Below, piece by piece: positions 8,128 to 16,404 of a DNA stretch of 64,000 nucleotides. Location: the NCBI GenBank assembly GCA_964349095.1, contig CAYGFD010000001.1, positions 19,747 to 83,746 of the forward strand. Reading direction: 5' to 3'. Each line of letters begins with the position of its first letter. Position 1 is the first letter of the stretch. The notes under the pieces are model-generated. The model saw only the letters and a list, made by a program, of their open reading frames with translations, ran no database searches and was not told where the DNA came from. The DNA is from UBA10001 sp964349095. GTDB lineage: Bacteria > Patescibacteriota > Patescibacteriia > Veblenbacterales > UBA10138. Position numbers and translations under genes: made by a program.

Positions 8128-8811
8128 ATGATGGAAAATAGGAAAAAAGAACTAATTGCCGAGGTAGTTCGGGGTTATATAAGGCAGGCAGAACCGATTG
8201 GTTCCAAGCAACTTGAAAAAAAACTTGGCGTTTCCTCAGCCACTATTAGAAATGAAATGCTCGATTTAGAGCAAGAGGGTTTTTTAAATCAACCACACAC
8301 TTCAGCCGGACGCGTACCAACCGTTAAAGCCTATGAGTACTATGTTAGTAATTTTTTATCACCTAAATATCCTAGCGAGTTGGTGGTGAAGGAATTGAAA
8401 CGTTTACAAAAATTTAACCCGCGGGACGATATTTTTTGGAAAGAGACGGCAAAGAAATTGGCAGATTTTTCTGGACAGGCAGTAATTGTCGGATTTAATA
8501 AGAATGATTTGTATTATACCGGCCTAGCCAATTTGTTTTCGCAGCCTGAATTTAGCCACCTTGATATGGTGCAGTCAATGAGCCAGGTGATTGATAAGTT
8601 AGATGAGGTCATGGAGGGGCTATATAAGGATTTGTCACAAGAGGTACAAATTAAAATTGGTGCTAATAATCCATTCGGAAATAGTTGCGCAACAGTTATC
8701 ACAAGTTTTGCGATGCCGGATAAAAGGGTGGTGGGATTTTTAGGGCCATGGCGTATGGATTATGAAATTAATGTAGGTTTATTAAATTATGTCAGACAAA
8801 TTATCAAATAA
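8128..8811 (+). CDS. hrcA: Heat-inducible transcription repressor HrcA (short form)
   Basis: Represses chaperone genes by binding CIRCE. The N-terminal winged helix (PIGSKQLEKKLGVSSATIRNEM, then QEGFLNQPHTSAGRVPT) is textbook HrcA. At 227 residues it is about a third shorter than usual (about 340): the middle region, which in HrcA of known structure carries the GAF-like and inserted dimerisation domains, is cut down, while the end (GFLGPWRMDYE, matching the family GPxRMxY motif) is kept. The ATG at 8128 or 8131 is the likely start; an in-frame ATG at 8104 lies inside CIRCE and is unlikely to be used. It overlaps grpE by 23 bp. Confidence 0.92.
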   Translation: MMENRKKELIAEVVRGYIRQAEPIGSKQLEKKLGVSSATIRNEMLDLEQEGFLNQPHTSAGRVPTVKAYEYYVSNFLSPKYPSELVVKELKRLQKFNPRDDIFWKETAKKLADFSGQAVIVGFNKNDLYYTGLANLFSQPEFSHLDMVQSMSQVIDKLDEVMEGLYKDLSQEVQIKIGANNPFGNSCATVITSFAMPDKRVVGFLGPWRMDYEINVGLLNYVRQIIK

Positions 8812-9262
8812 TGATGAAAATATAATTGATTTTGAGAAACAAGCGGCCGAATATTTGGCTGGCTGGCAAAGGGCCAGGGCTGATTATCAAAATTTAAAAA
8901 AAGAAACTGATTCCAGAATGGGTGAGTATATTGCAGGCGCTAATCAGGCCTTATTAATGGAATTATTACCGCTAGTTGATTATTTTAAAAACGCTTTTAA
9001 ACACCTTCCGGAAGATTTAAAAAGTAGTGATTGGGTAGTTGGTATTAGACATATTCAATCGAAATTGGAACAAGTTCTTGCATATAGTGGTGTTAAAGAG
9101 ATGGAAGTGGTCGGCGAGTTATTTAATCCCGAATTACACGAATCAGCGGGCGAAGTGGAGGTGGCAGGGGCTGAGCACGGCACAATAATTGAAGAGGTTA
9201 GAACTGGGTTTAAGTTGCATGATAAAGTATTGCAGCCGGCTAGGGTAAAAATCGCAAAATAA
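8789..9262 (+). CDS. grpE: Nucleotide exchange factor GrpE
   Basis: Co-chaperone that releases ADP from DnaK. 157 residues: an N-terminal long helix (WQRARADYQNLKKE, the conserved RxxADFxN-type segment) and the C-terminal beta-wing domain (GELFNPELHESAGEV, with the family F(D/N)PxxHEA motif). The start overlaps the end of hrcA, so translation is probably coupled. It has the usual place after hrcA, although dnaK is not in the same transcription unit. Confidence 0.95.
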   Translation: MSDKLSNNDENIIDFEKQAAEYLAGWQRARADYQNLKKETDSRMGEYIAGANQALLMELLPLVDYFKNAFKHLPEDLKSSDWVVGIRHIQSKLEQVLAYSGVKEMEVVGELFNPELHESAGEVEVAGAEHGTIIEEVRTGFKLHDKVLQPARVKIAK

Positions 9263-9285
9263 TTAACAAGTTTAGTATTTCAAGT

Positions 9286-9405
9286 ATGGAATACATTTGC
9301 CCAGAGTGTGGATATACCGATGAATACCGCGGTCGTTGCCCGCAATGCAATGTGCCGTTGGTGCCGATCGATGAGCCACGCAATGGAAACGGAGAAGAGG
9401 AGTAA
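9286..9405 (+). CDS. 39-residue zinc-ribbon miniprotein
   Basis: A very short frame encoding CPEC and CPQC knuckles (Cys 5, 8, 18 and 21) with an acidic tail ending in GNGEEE. Two CxxC pairs ten residues apart make a one-zinc ribbon of the rubredoxin/zinc-ribbon type. It lies 23 bp after grpE and before hsp20, on the same strand. It could be a zinc-binding accessory of the chaperone operon; the function is unknown. The four correctly spaced Cys residues make chance unlikely. Confidence 0.7.
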   Translation: MEYICPECGYTDEYRGRCPQCNVPLVPIDEPRNGNGEEE

Positions 9406-9411
9406 TCCTCT

Positions 9412-9445
9412 CTCTGGATCTGCCACTTTTAAGGTGTTAGATCCA
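9412..9445 (+). other. Imperfect hairpin between the zinc-ribbon gene and hsp20
   Basis: CTGGATCT and AGATCCAG are perfect 8-base arms enclosing a further CCAC/GGTG pairing. There is no T-run, so it is not a standard terminator; it may be an mRNA stability or processing element that separates grpE and hsp20 expression (inference). Confidence 0.5.
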
Positions 9446-9483
9446 GGGTAAAACCCTTTATTAATAATTAAGCAAAAAATTAT

Positions 9484-9897
9484 ATGTCACTAATAAAATG
9501 GACACCATTACTGCCACAGATTGACGATTTTGATCGATTCTTTGATGATATGCGACCAATGGGCGGGTTTGTCCCAGCCATTGATGTGTATCAAACCAAG
9601 GATGATGTTGTGGTTGAAGCGCCGCTTGCCGGTATTGATCCTAATCAGGTCAATGTATCAATTGAAAACGATGTTTTGACTTTGGAAGGTAAAAGCGAGC
9701 ACAAATCGGAAGTAGATGAAAAAAATTATTATCGAAAGGAAGTTAGATTTGGATCATTTCATCGTTCGGTTGCGTTACCAGCGGCAGTAAAAGGTGATGC
9801 CGCTAAAGCAACCTATGAAAAGGGAGTTCTAAAAATAGTCATACCTAAAGAAGAGCGCGCAAAGCCTCGGACAGTTAAAGTCGAGGTAAGGGATTAA
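9484..9897 (+). CDS. Hsp20/alpha-crystallin family small heat shock protein
   Basis: ATP-independent holdase chaperone. 137 residues: a short N-terminal region, then the alpha-crystallin domain from about residue 35 (VPAIDVYQTKDDVVVEAPLAG) to the conserved A-x-x-x-x-G-V-L-x-(I/V) motif seen here as ATYEKGVLKIVIPK near residues 111-124. No CIRCE precedes it; the start is in an AT-rich stretch without a Shine-Dalgarno site. Confidence 0.95.
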   Translation: MSLIKWTPLLPQIDDFDRFFDDMRPMGGFVPAIDVYQTKDDVVVEAPLAGIDPNQVNVSIENDVLTLEGKSEHKSEVDEKNYYRKEVRFGSFHRSVALPAAVKGDAAKATYEKGVLKIVIPKEERAKPRTVKVEVRD

Positions 9898-9929
9898 TAA
9901 AAAAGACCCGATTTGTAAGATCGGGTCTT
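9896..9929 (-). terminator. Intrinsic terminator of minus-strand gene C
   Basis: AAGACCCGAT/ATCGGGTCTT stem. The T-run lies on the minus-strand side, so it serves the minus-strand gene. A second hairpin (GTGAGTCTCCC/GGGAGATTCAC) lies just inside it at about 9933-9958. Confidence 0.8.
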
Positions 9930-9968
9930 GGGGTGAGTCTCCCTTTGGGAGATTCACTTCAAGATGCG

Positions 9969-10457
9969 TTATTTGAAAAGGAGAAAACGATCGCGGATCC
10001 AGATTACGGCATTGCTGGCAATCATGAGCGTCATCAGTCCAATGCACGTAAGGCAAAAAATAATAGTCCAGTTGAGTAAAACATGTTCGGTGGAAATGTA
10101 TAGTTTGTAAATGCCGGTCGCGCAAAAATAAGTCATAATAAGCCAGATGGCTAGAAGAGACAACGAGACCGTGTATCTTTCCGACTTAATCTCATCAGGA
10201 TGTTGTCGTCTTAGTATTAAACCCAAGGCGTTCCGATGTTTTATCGTGTTGTCAATAAAGATGACGCTAAGTAGCACGCAGCAAACAAATGCGAATCCCA
10301 GAACCCATTTTCCAAATTGGATTACTCCGTCGAAATAGATTGCCAAGTATAGAAAAAATCCGAGCAGGCAGGCGCCAAATAAGAAAGCAATCGCGTTGTT
10401 GAAGTAGCCAATAATTTCTTGGCGGTAGTCAGATATATGATCAAATCGATAGGCCAT
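9969..10457 (-). CDS. Stand-alone small gene C, four-helix membrane protein
   Basis: 162 residues with two pairs of hydrophobic segments (about 24-45 and 54-75, then 98-120 and 127-150) separated by a charged loop; no family recognised. The start is the ATG at 10457 because GGGAGA lies five bases upstream; a longer frame from 10493 adds 12 residues without any binding site. Its promoter (TTGACA, 15 bp, TATAAG on the minus strand, at 10514-10540) and terminator make it an independent unit inserted between hsp20 and dnaK on the opposite strand. Confidence 0.72.
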   Translation of the reverse strand: MAYRFDHISDYRQEIIGYFNNAIAFLFGACLLGFFLYLAIYFDGVIQFGKWVLGFAFVCCVLLSVIFIDNTIKHRNALGLILRRQHPDEIKSERYTVSLSLLAIWLIMTYFCATGIYKLYISTEHVLLNWTIIFCLTCIGLMTLMIASNAVIWIRDRFLLFK

Positions 10458-10513
10458 TTTTCTCCCAATCAGTTGATGTTTAAAAGGAAACAATGTTTGT
10501 TAATTAGGTAAAC

Positions 10514-10540
10514 TTATAAAAAATTTAATTATTTGTCAAT
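10514..10540 (-). promoter_or_regulatory. Promoter of gene C (minus strand)
   Basis: On the minus strand: TTGACA, 15 bp, TATAAG. The spacer is short. It is divergent from dnaK, whose start is 23 bp away on the other strand, so the two may compete. Confidence 0.5.
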
Positions 10541-10562
10541 TAATTATTATTTATAAAAAATT

Positions 10563-12464
10563 ATGTCGAAAATATTAGGTATAGATTTAGGAACAACTAA
10601 CTCATGTATGGCGGTGATGGAGGGTGGCTCGCCTAAGGTATTGGAAAATAAAGAGGGCGCGAGAACCACGCCGTCAATGGTGGCTATGACTAAGGCCAAT
10701 GAGCGATTAGTTGGATTATTAGCCAAAAGGCAAGCGGTTACTAACCCTACCAACACTTTATATTCATTAAAGCGCTTAATCGGTCGTCGCTGGGATGATC
10801 CTGAAGTTCAGCGCGATTTGAAAGTTTTGCCATTTAAAATGAATAAGTCCGGAGATGGTGTAAAAGTGGAAATGGGTGGAAAAGACTATAGTCCACAAGA
10901 AATTTCAGCTATGGTTTTACAAAAACTTAAGGCCGACGCGGAAGAAAAGTTGGGTGAGAAAATTACCGAGGCTATCATAACCGTGCCAGCTTATTTTGAT
11001 GACTCACAAAGACAAGCTACTAAGGACGCTGGTGAAATCGCCGGGCTTACTGTTAAACGCATAATAAATGAGCCGACGGCAGCAGCTCTGGCCTATGGTT
11101 TTGACAAGAAAAAAGATCAAAAGATCGCTGTTTATGATTTAGGTGGTGGGACTTTTGATATTTCTATATTAGAAATATCGGCTGATACCGTGGAGGTTAA
11201 ATCAACAAATGGTGACACTCACTTGGGTGGTGATGATTTTGATCAACGTTTAATTGGTTGGGTAGTTGATGAATTTAAGAAGGACCAAGGAATCGACCTA
11301 TCAAAGGATCCGTTGGCCTTACAAAGAATTAAAGAAGCTTCAGAAAAAGCCAAGATAGAGCTTTCGACTGCGTCAGAAACAGAAATAAATCAGCCCTTTA
11401 TTACTTCGGATGCATCTGGTCCAAAACACATGCTAATAAAATTATCTCGTTCCAAAATGGAAGAGATAGTAGGGGATTTAGTTGAAAAAACCTTGGAACC
11501 AGTAAAAAAAGCTTTGTCTGATTCTGGTTTATCCACCAAAGAAATTGATGAAGTAGTAATGGTTGGGGGTATGACTCGTATGCCTTTAGTTTTACAAACT
11601 GTTGAAAAATTTTTCGGTAAGAAACCAAACGTATCAGTTAATCCCGACGAGGTAGTGGCTATTGGTGCGGCAGTACAAGCCGGAGTATTGCAGGGCGAAG
11701 TTAAGGATGTATTGCTACTTGATGTGACACCGCTATCACTCGGCCTTGAAACCTTAGGTGGTGTTTCCACTAAACTTATTGATAGGAATACAACAATACC
11801 TACTTCTAAATCACAAGTATTTTCTACTGCAGCTGATAGTCAAACGTCCGTTGAAATTCATATTCTTCAAGGCGAAAGAGAATTTGCTCGCGATAACAAG
11901 ACTTTAGGTAGATTTATTCTGGACGGTATTCCGCCAGCACCGCGCGGCATGCCCCAAGTGGAAGTGACTTTTGATATTGATGCCAATGGTATATTGAATG
12001 TGAAAGCCAAGGATAAAGCGACTAATAAAGAGCAACACATAACAATTACGGCTTCAACAGGACTATCTAAAGACGAGGTAGAGAAAATGAAGAAAGAGGC
12101 TGAAATTCATGCAGCCGAAGATAAGAAGCGCCGTGAATCAGTTGATGTAAAAAATCAAGCTGAGAGTGTGCTTTATCAAACGGAGAAAATGTTAAAAGAT
12201 CAGGGCGATAAGGTGCCAGCCGATGTTAAAAAGACAGTTGAGGAAAAGTTGGAAGACTTACGTAAAGCAAAAGATGGTGAAGATTCCGAGGCCACTAAAA
12301 AGGCGCTTGATGAATTAAACCAAGCGGCTATGAAAATAGGGGAAGCGATGTATAAAGCCCAAGGTCAATCTGCACCTCAAGGTGATGGCACAGATAAAGC
12401 TGGTGGCGAGCCAAGTAAGTCAGAAGGCCCGGTGGAGGGTGAAGTAGAGGATGTTAAGAAGTAA
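10563..12464 (+). CDS. dnaK: Chaperone DnaK (Hsp70)
   Basis: ATP-driven folding chaperone, 633 residues, full length. The ATPase domain has GIDLGTTNSC (phosphate 1), VYDLGGGTFDISILE (phosphate 2) and VGGMTRMP (adenosine region); the substrate-binding domain begins after the linker DVLLLDVTPLSLG. The C-terminal tail is acidic and Gly-rich (ending EVEDVKK). It is transcribed apart from grpE and dnaJ, with small independent genes on both sides, and no CIRCE is seen before it. Confidence 0.98.
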   Translation: MSKILGIDLGTTNSCMAVMEGGSPKVLENKEGARTTPSMVAMTKANERLVGLLAKRQAVTNPTNTLYSLKRLIGRRWDDPEVQRDLKVLPFKMNKSGDGVKVEMGGKDYSPQEISAMVLQKLKADAEEKLGEKITEAIITVPAYFDDSQRQATKDAGEIAGLTVKRIINEPTAAALAYGFDKKKDQKIAVYDLGGGTFDISILEISADTVEVKSTNGDTHLGGDDFDQRLIGWVVDEFKKDQGIDLSKDPLALQRIKEASEKAKIELSTASETEINQPFITSDASGPKHMLIKLSRSKMEEIVGDLVEKTLEPVKKALSDSGLSTKEIDEVVMVGGMTRMPLVLQTVEKFFGKKPNVSVNPDEVVAIGAAVQAGVLQGEVKDVLLLDVTPLSLGLETLGGVSTKLIDRNTTIPTSKSQVFSTAADSQTSVEIHILQGEREFARDNKTLGRFILDGIPPAPRGMPQVEVTFDIDANGILNVKAKDKATNKEQHITITASTGLSKDEVEKMKKEAEIHAAEDKKRRESVDVKNQAESVLYQTEKMLKDQGDKVPADVKKTVEEKLEDLRKAKDGEDSEATKKALDELNQAAMKIGEAMYKAQGQSAPQGDGTDKAGGEPSKSEGPVEGEVEDVKK

Positions 12465-12485
12465 TTAATATTTATATTTATTCAT

Positions 12486-12776
12486 ATGTCACAACAACAA
12501 CCACAACAAATTCAAGTTAAGATTCCAGACGATGTTTTAAAAGGTGTGTATGCTAATCTGGTTCAAATTGCTCACACCAAAGAAGAATTCGTTTTAGACT
12601 TTGCTAACGTTATGCCTCCACAAGGCATTGTCAATTCCCGAATTTATATTTCACCAGCTCATGCCAAAAGATTGGCTACAGCACTTCTTGATAATATAAA
12701 ACGTTATGAGTCACAGTTTAATAAAATAGAGGAGGGTTTAGCGACGGTACCAGAGGTTGGTTTTAAGACAGAATAA
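12486..12776 (+). CDS. DUF3467 family protein
   Basis: 96 residues matching the DUF3467 pattern: a Gln-rich start, YANLVQIAHTKEEFVLDF, then a loop before RIYISPAHAKRLATALLDNIKRYE. The family is widespread in bacteria and its function is not established. It is 21 bp downstream of dnaK on the same strand and probably cotranscribed with it. Confidence 0.85.
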   Translation: MSQQQPQQIQVKIPDDVLKGVYANLVQIAHTKEEFVLDFANVMPPQGIVNSRIYISPAHAKRLATALLDNIKRYESQFNKIEEGLATVPEVGFKTE

Positions 12777-12778
12777 CT

Positions 12779-12805
12779 TTGACAAACGGTTATATAAATT
12801 ATAGC
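12779..12805 (+). promoter_or_regulatory. Promoter of stand-alone gene B
   Basis: TTGACA followed after 15 bp by TATAGC, immediately after the DUF3467 stop. The leader contains TCGTTCT at 12817-12823. Confidence 0.6.
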
Positions 12806-12861
12806 CTTAAAGCAAATCGTTCTATTCATTTTCACTAGTATCACAACAATAGGAGCTGAAA

Positions 12862-13071
12862 ATGTCTCATTCTCCAGAGCAACCGTCCCTAGGTCGGGGA
12901 TCATCTCCGACACCGAATCAACAGCGGGAGATGTTTTCTCCCGAAGAAACCACTTTCCGCATTCGTCGCGGCAATGACGTCAAGAGCGGGTGTCGACATC
13001 CAGGTTTGTTGAGTGATGAAGCAATCAAAGCCGTCGTGCATGCGCAGAATGATAGTGATACTATCAAGTGA
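12862..13071 (+). CDS. Stand-alone small gene B, unknown 69-residue protein
   Basis: A polar, Pro/Ser-rich, soluble protein, probably disordered at the N-terminus; not recognised. The start is fixed by TAGGAG eight bases upstream. Codons are GC-richer than in the chaperone genes around it. It has its own promoter and terminator and separates dnaK-DUF3467 from dnaJ. Alternative: a short regulatory RNA with a spurious frame, but the clean Shine-Dalgarno site and compact fit argue for translation. Confidence 0.6.
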   Translation: MSHSPEQPSLGRGSSPTPNQQREMFSPEETTFRIRRGNDVKSGCRHPGLLSDEAIKAVVHAQNDSDTIK

Positions 13072-13083
13072 AACACTTTCTCT

Positions 13084-13124
13084 AAGGCACAAACATTCTT
13101 TTTTGAATGCGCGTGCCTTTTAAT
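13084..13124 (+). terminator. Intrinsic terminator of gene B
   Basis: AAGGCAC/GTGCCTT outer arms and CATTC/GAATG inner arms, ending in a T-rich run just before dnaJ. Confidence 0.8.
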
Positions 13125-13132
13125 TTAAAATC

Positions 13133-14257
13133 ATGTCCAAAGATTACTATCAAGTATTGGGTGTAGCTAAGTCAGCTAGTCAAGACGAAGTCAAGAAGGC
13201 TTTTCGAAAACTCGCTCACGAACATCACCCAGATAAACACGGTGGCTCTGATGCTAAGTTTAAAGAAATAAACGAAGCGTATCAGGTTCTTTCTAATCCA
13301 GAAAAAAGAAAGCAATATGATCAGTTTGGTACTTCCTTTGATTCATCAAGTGGTGCCGGTGGTTTTAACTGGAGTGATTTTCAAAGGCAAGGTGGTTTTG
13401 GAGGCTTTCAGTCTGACAATGTAAATTTTGAAGACCTGGGAGATATCTTTGGCGGTTTTGGAGATATGTTTGGTTTTGGCGGTGGACGTTCACGTCGCGC
13501 TAGTCGCGGTCACGATCTTCAATTAGAGATGAGTATTGATTTTGAAGAAGCGGTTTTTGGGGTAGTTAAGGATATAAGTTTAGAAAAAAATATTAGTTGC
13601 GAAAGGTGTAATGGTTCTGGCGGTGAACCAGGTTCTAAGGTTGTAAAGTGTAATCAATGTAATGGTCAGGGACAGGTAACTCAAACTCAGAGGACATTTT
13701 TAGGTAATATTCAATCGGTGACCGTGTGCCCGACGTGTATGGGGGTAGGTAGCAAGCCTGAAAAAAATTGCACGCGGTGCCACGGCGTTGGGCACTATAG
13801 AGGTGTAAAAAATATTCAAATAAAAATTCCCGCAGGTATTAATAATGGACAGCAAATTAGAATACCATCAGCGGGTGATTTAGGACAAAAAGGTGCGCCG
13901 GCAGGAGACCTGCTTATTTATATAAAAGTTAAGCCGAGCAAGTTATTTAAGAGAGAGGGTTTTAATTTATATACGGAAAAAGAAATAAGCTTACCGTTAG
14001 CGGCGATTGGGGGAAAGGTAATAATCAAGACATTAGATGGCGAGGTTACATTAAAAATACCGAGCGGCACGCAAGGTGGTACGGTTTTTAAGATTGCTGA
14101 TCGTGGTGTACCTCATTTGAATTCAACCAAACGAGGTGATATTTTTGTTGAAGTAAAAGTGAAAGTGCCTTCTAAATTAAATAAAAAAGAAAAGGAGATG
14201 ATGAAGGCCCTGCGATTAGAAAATGGCGAAACACTGGATGGCGGTTTATTTAGTTAG
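13133..14257 (+). CDS. dnaJ: Chaperone DnaJ (Hsp40)
   Basis: Co-chaperone that stimulates DnaK ATPase. 374 residues, full length: J domain with the HPD motif (HEHHPDKHGG, about residues 30-39), a Gly/Phe-rich linker, the zinc domain with four CxxCxGxG-type repeats (CERCNGSG, CNQCNGQG, CPTCMGVG, CTRCHGVG) and two C-terminal beta-sandwich domains. The ATG lies within about 10 bp of the preceding terminator's T-run, and no Shine-Dalgarno site is present. Confidence 0.98.
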   Translation: MSKDYYQVLGVAKSASQDEVKKAFRKLAHEHHPDKHGGSDAKFKEINEAYQVLSNPEKRKQYDQFGTSFDSSSGAGGFNWSDFQRQGGFGGFQSDNVNFEDLGDIFGGFGDMFGFGGGRSRRASRGHDLQLEMSIDFEEAVFGVVKDISLEKNISCERCNGSGGEPGSKVVKCNQCNGQGQVTQTQRTFLGNIQSVTVCPTCMGVGSKPEKNCTRCHGVGHYRGVKNIQIKIPAGINNGQQIRIPSAGDLGQKGAPAGDLLIYIKVKPSKLFKREGFNLYTEKEISLPLAAIGGKVIIKTLDGEVTLKIPSGTQGGTVFKIADRGVPHLNSTKRGDIFVEVKVKVPSKLNKKEKEMMKALRLENGETLDGGLFS

Positions 14258-14275
14258 GAAATCATAATATTATTG

Positions 14276-14298
14276 ACCTAAGCATTTTAGGTTTTTTT
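14276..14298 (+). terminator. Intrinsic terminator after dnaJ
   Basis: Short hairpin ACCTAA/TTAGGT with a seven-base T-run. Confidence 0.75.
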
Positions 14299-14379
14299 AG
14301 CTATCCGAAGTCGTATATTTCTGCTACCGTTAAAGTAATAAAATCAAAATTATTCTTTGTCAAATTAATCAAGATTAAC

Positions 14380-15237
14380 ATGCTAACACTGGCTGCGATA
14401 ATAGCGCTTCTTTCCTACCTCATTATTACGGTAGCGACATCTGGCCACGCAATTAGTGTCACTATTACTCTTTATCTTCATCGTCAACTCACACATGGGT
14501 CAGTTAAGTTTAGGAATGGGCTTACAGTCATTATGCGGTTGTGGATATGGTTACACGCCGGAATTAATCGGTGCCAATGGGTAGCCGTACATGTTTATCA
14601 TCATATTACTTCTGACACTCCAGACGACCCGCATTCACCACAACAGTACGGGACATTCTGTGTTCCGCCCGACAATACAATTAAACACAGACCAATCTGG
14701 CCGCTGAGACTTATTTGTCCACAGGGTTTTGGCCTTTTTTGGACCAATCTCAAACAATATCTAAAAGCTGCTCGAAATCCCGAGATTGTGAATAAGTATG
14801 GGCAAATCTCACAAGACTGGTTAGAGCGTAAAGTGACAGGTAGGCTTTTTTGGTTAGGACCTTTTGTGTTATTGCCGTTACTCCACATCTTCTTGAGCGC
14901 CTGCCTATTTTATTTAATAGGCGTTAGCCTATGGTGGAGCTTGGTAGCCGGTCCTTTAGTGATGATTGGTGTGATTGTCTGGACCATATATAGTCAGGCA
15001 TTTGTTAATAGTTATGGGCATGCGGGCTTAATACGTGATGCACGAACACACGACTACAGTGTAGATATCAGGGGTGGCTGGTTAAAAAACTTGATTCTAA
15101 ACTGGGTAGTTGTGGGAGAACAAATTCACCACGGTCATCATACAAATCAAAAAAAATGGAACTTCGGTAAGGGCGATCTTGGAGGTTTATATATAAAAAT
15201 ATTAGTTCGCCTAGGTTTAGCGAGCGTGCAACGCTAG
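14380..15237 (+). CDS. Acyl-lipid/acyl-CoA delta-9-type fatty acid desaturase
   Basis: Membrane di-iron enzyme that introduces a double bond into a fatty acyl chain. 285 residues with all three histidine boxes: HRQLTH near residue 34, HVYHH near 72 and HHGHH near 248, in the order and spacing of the DesC/OLE1-type family. Hydrophobic helices lie at about 3-25, 38-60, 155-180 and 185-210. It stands alone with a terminator behind it. CPR genomes usually lack complete fatty acid synthesis, so the substrate may be scavenged lipid (inference). Confidence 0.88.
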   Translation: MLTLAAIIALLSYLIITVATSGHAISVTITLYLHRQLTHGSVKFRNGLTVIMRLWIWLHAGINRCQWVAVHVYHHITSDTPDDPHSPQQYGTFCVPPDNTIKHRPIWPLRLICPQGFGLFWTNLKQYLKAARNPEIVNKYGQISQDWLERKVTGRLFWLGPFVLLPLLHIFLSACLFYLIGVSLWWSLVAGPLVMIGVIVWTIYSQAFVNSYGHAGLIRDARTHDYSVDIRGGWLKNLILNWVVVGEQIHHGHHTNQKKWNFGKGDLGGLYIKILVRLGLASVQR

Positions 15238-15254
15238 TTGCGAAATTGCAATTC

Positions 15255-15289
15255 ACCCTACTCTGATTTAATTGGAGTAGGGTTTTTTA
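15255..15289 (+). terminator. Intrinsic terminator of the desaturase gene
   Basis: ACCCTACTC/GAGTAGGGT stem with a T-run. It touches the 3' end of the convergent dus gene. Confidence 0.85.
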
Positions 15290-16291
15290 TTTTAATATTG
15301 TCTTAACGTCACTCAAAGTCTTTACCTGTACTAGTTGAGAACGTAATGATGCGGCACCACTAAAACCTTTTACATACCAGGCAAGATGTTTTCTGAGTTC
15401 GACTAAACCGTAATCGCCCTTGAGTTCGAATGTCAGCTGGGCATGTTCAAGCATGACTTTTTTTATTTCTGACCAATCCGGATTAGTATATGAACCAGTT
15501 GATAGAAAATCTTTTATTTGTTTAAAAATCCAAGGTTTTCCCCAAGACCCCCTGGCAATACCGACACCGTCGGCGCCGGTTTCATTTAAAATCTCTTGAG
15601 CTTTTTCAGGTGTATAAATACCACCGTTGGCAATCAAAATTTTTGGCCAAATTTTTCTGATTTCGCTTATGATATTAACATTTGGTTCGCCATCAAAAGG
15701 TTGTTCAAAACTACGGGCATGAATCATAATCGATGATGCTGGTAAGTCCTTCACTTTATTAACCAAGTCAACCGCTGTCACCATATCAACTGGACATTCA
15801 TAATCATCAAGTTCGTCCTCGCCTTCGATTTTATCTTTAGTGCCATGGCCTTTCCTGATGCTTGCACGCATTTTGATTGATACTGGTAAGTTGGTTCCAC
15901 GACAAGTGGCGTCGACTATTTCACGGCAAAGATTTAGGTTCTTCATTAAACTTACCCCACCGCCGTGTTTAACAACTTTGTAGGCGGGACAGCCAAAATT
16001 TATATCCACACCAGCAAATCCCATTTGCTCTAGTATTTTACTTGCTTTAAAAAACATTTCTGGGTCTCTACCAAATATTTGGCACACGACCGGTTGCTCT
16101 TTAGGCTCAAAACTAATTAAATCTTTTGTTTTGGCGTTTTCGTAAACTAAAGCATTGGCTGACGCAAATTCAGTGTAAATAACGTCAGCACCATAAGCTT
16201 TACACATTTGTCGAAATGGTGTGTCCGTAACACCGGCCATGGGGGCGAGTGTGACAAAAGGTTTATTAAGTTTTTCCCAAAAATTATTCAT
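15287..16291 (-). CDS. dus: tRNA-dihydrouridine synthase
   Basis: FMN enzyme that reduces uridines in the tRNA D-loop. 334 residues: TIM-barrel start LAPMAGVTDTPFRQMC, the catalytic Cys in VDINFGCPAYKV, substrate Lys in PVSIKMRAS, and the phosphate-binding GGIYTPEKA and GADGVGIARG. An insert of about 20 acidic residues (KIEGEDELDDYE) occurs after the barrel strand with KMR. A TATAGT -10 box eight bases upstream of the ATG suggests a nearly leaderless transcript. Confidence 0.93.
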   Translation of the reverse strand: MNNFWEKLNKPFVTLAPMAGVTDTPFRQMCKAYGADVIYTEFASANALVYENAKTKDLISFEPKEQPVVCQIFGRDPEMFFKASKILEQMGFAGVDINFGCPAYKVVKHGGGVSLMKNLNLCREIVDATCRGTNLPVSIKMRASIRKGHGTKDKIEGEDELDDYECPVDMVTAVDLVNKVKDLPASSIMIHARSFEQPFDGEPNVNIISEIRKIWPKILIANGGIYTPEKAQEILNETGADGVGIARGSWGKPWIFKQIKDFLSTGSYTNPDWSEIKKVMLEHAQLTFELKGDYGLVELRKHLAWYVKGFSGAASLRSQLVQVKTLSDVKTILK

Positions 16292-16325
16292 AAATCAGAC
16301 TATATTCTAGTAGGATTATAGTTTC

Positions 16326-16354
16326 TTGACAAGCATTACTTTAAAGGGTAGTTT
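16326..16354 (+). promoter_or_regulatory. Promoter of stand-alone gene D
   Basis: TTGACA, 17 bp, TAGTTT. The leader carries TCGTTCT at 16365-16371 and ends in AGGAGG. Confidence 0.75.
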
Positions 16355-16404
16355 TGAATCATAATCGTTCTTTCACTTTCTCCTAACACTCACTAGGAGG
16401 TTAT

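Noticed and set aside
9930..9960. Second hairpin as a terminator for hsp20
   Set aside because: GTGAGTCTCCC/GGGAGATTCAC has no T-run on the plus strand; end signals here fit the minus-strand gene better.
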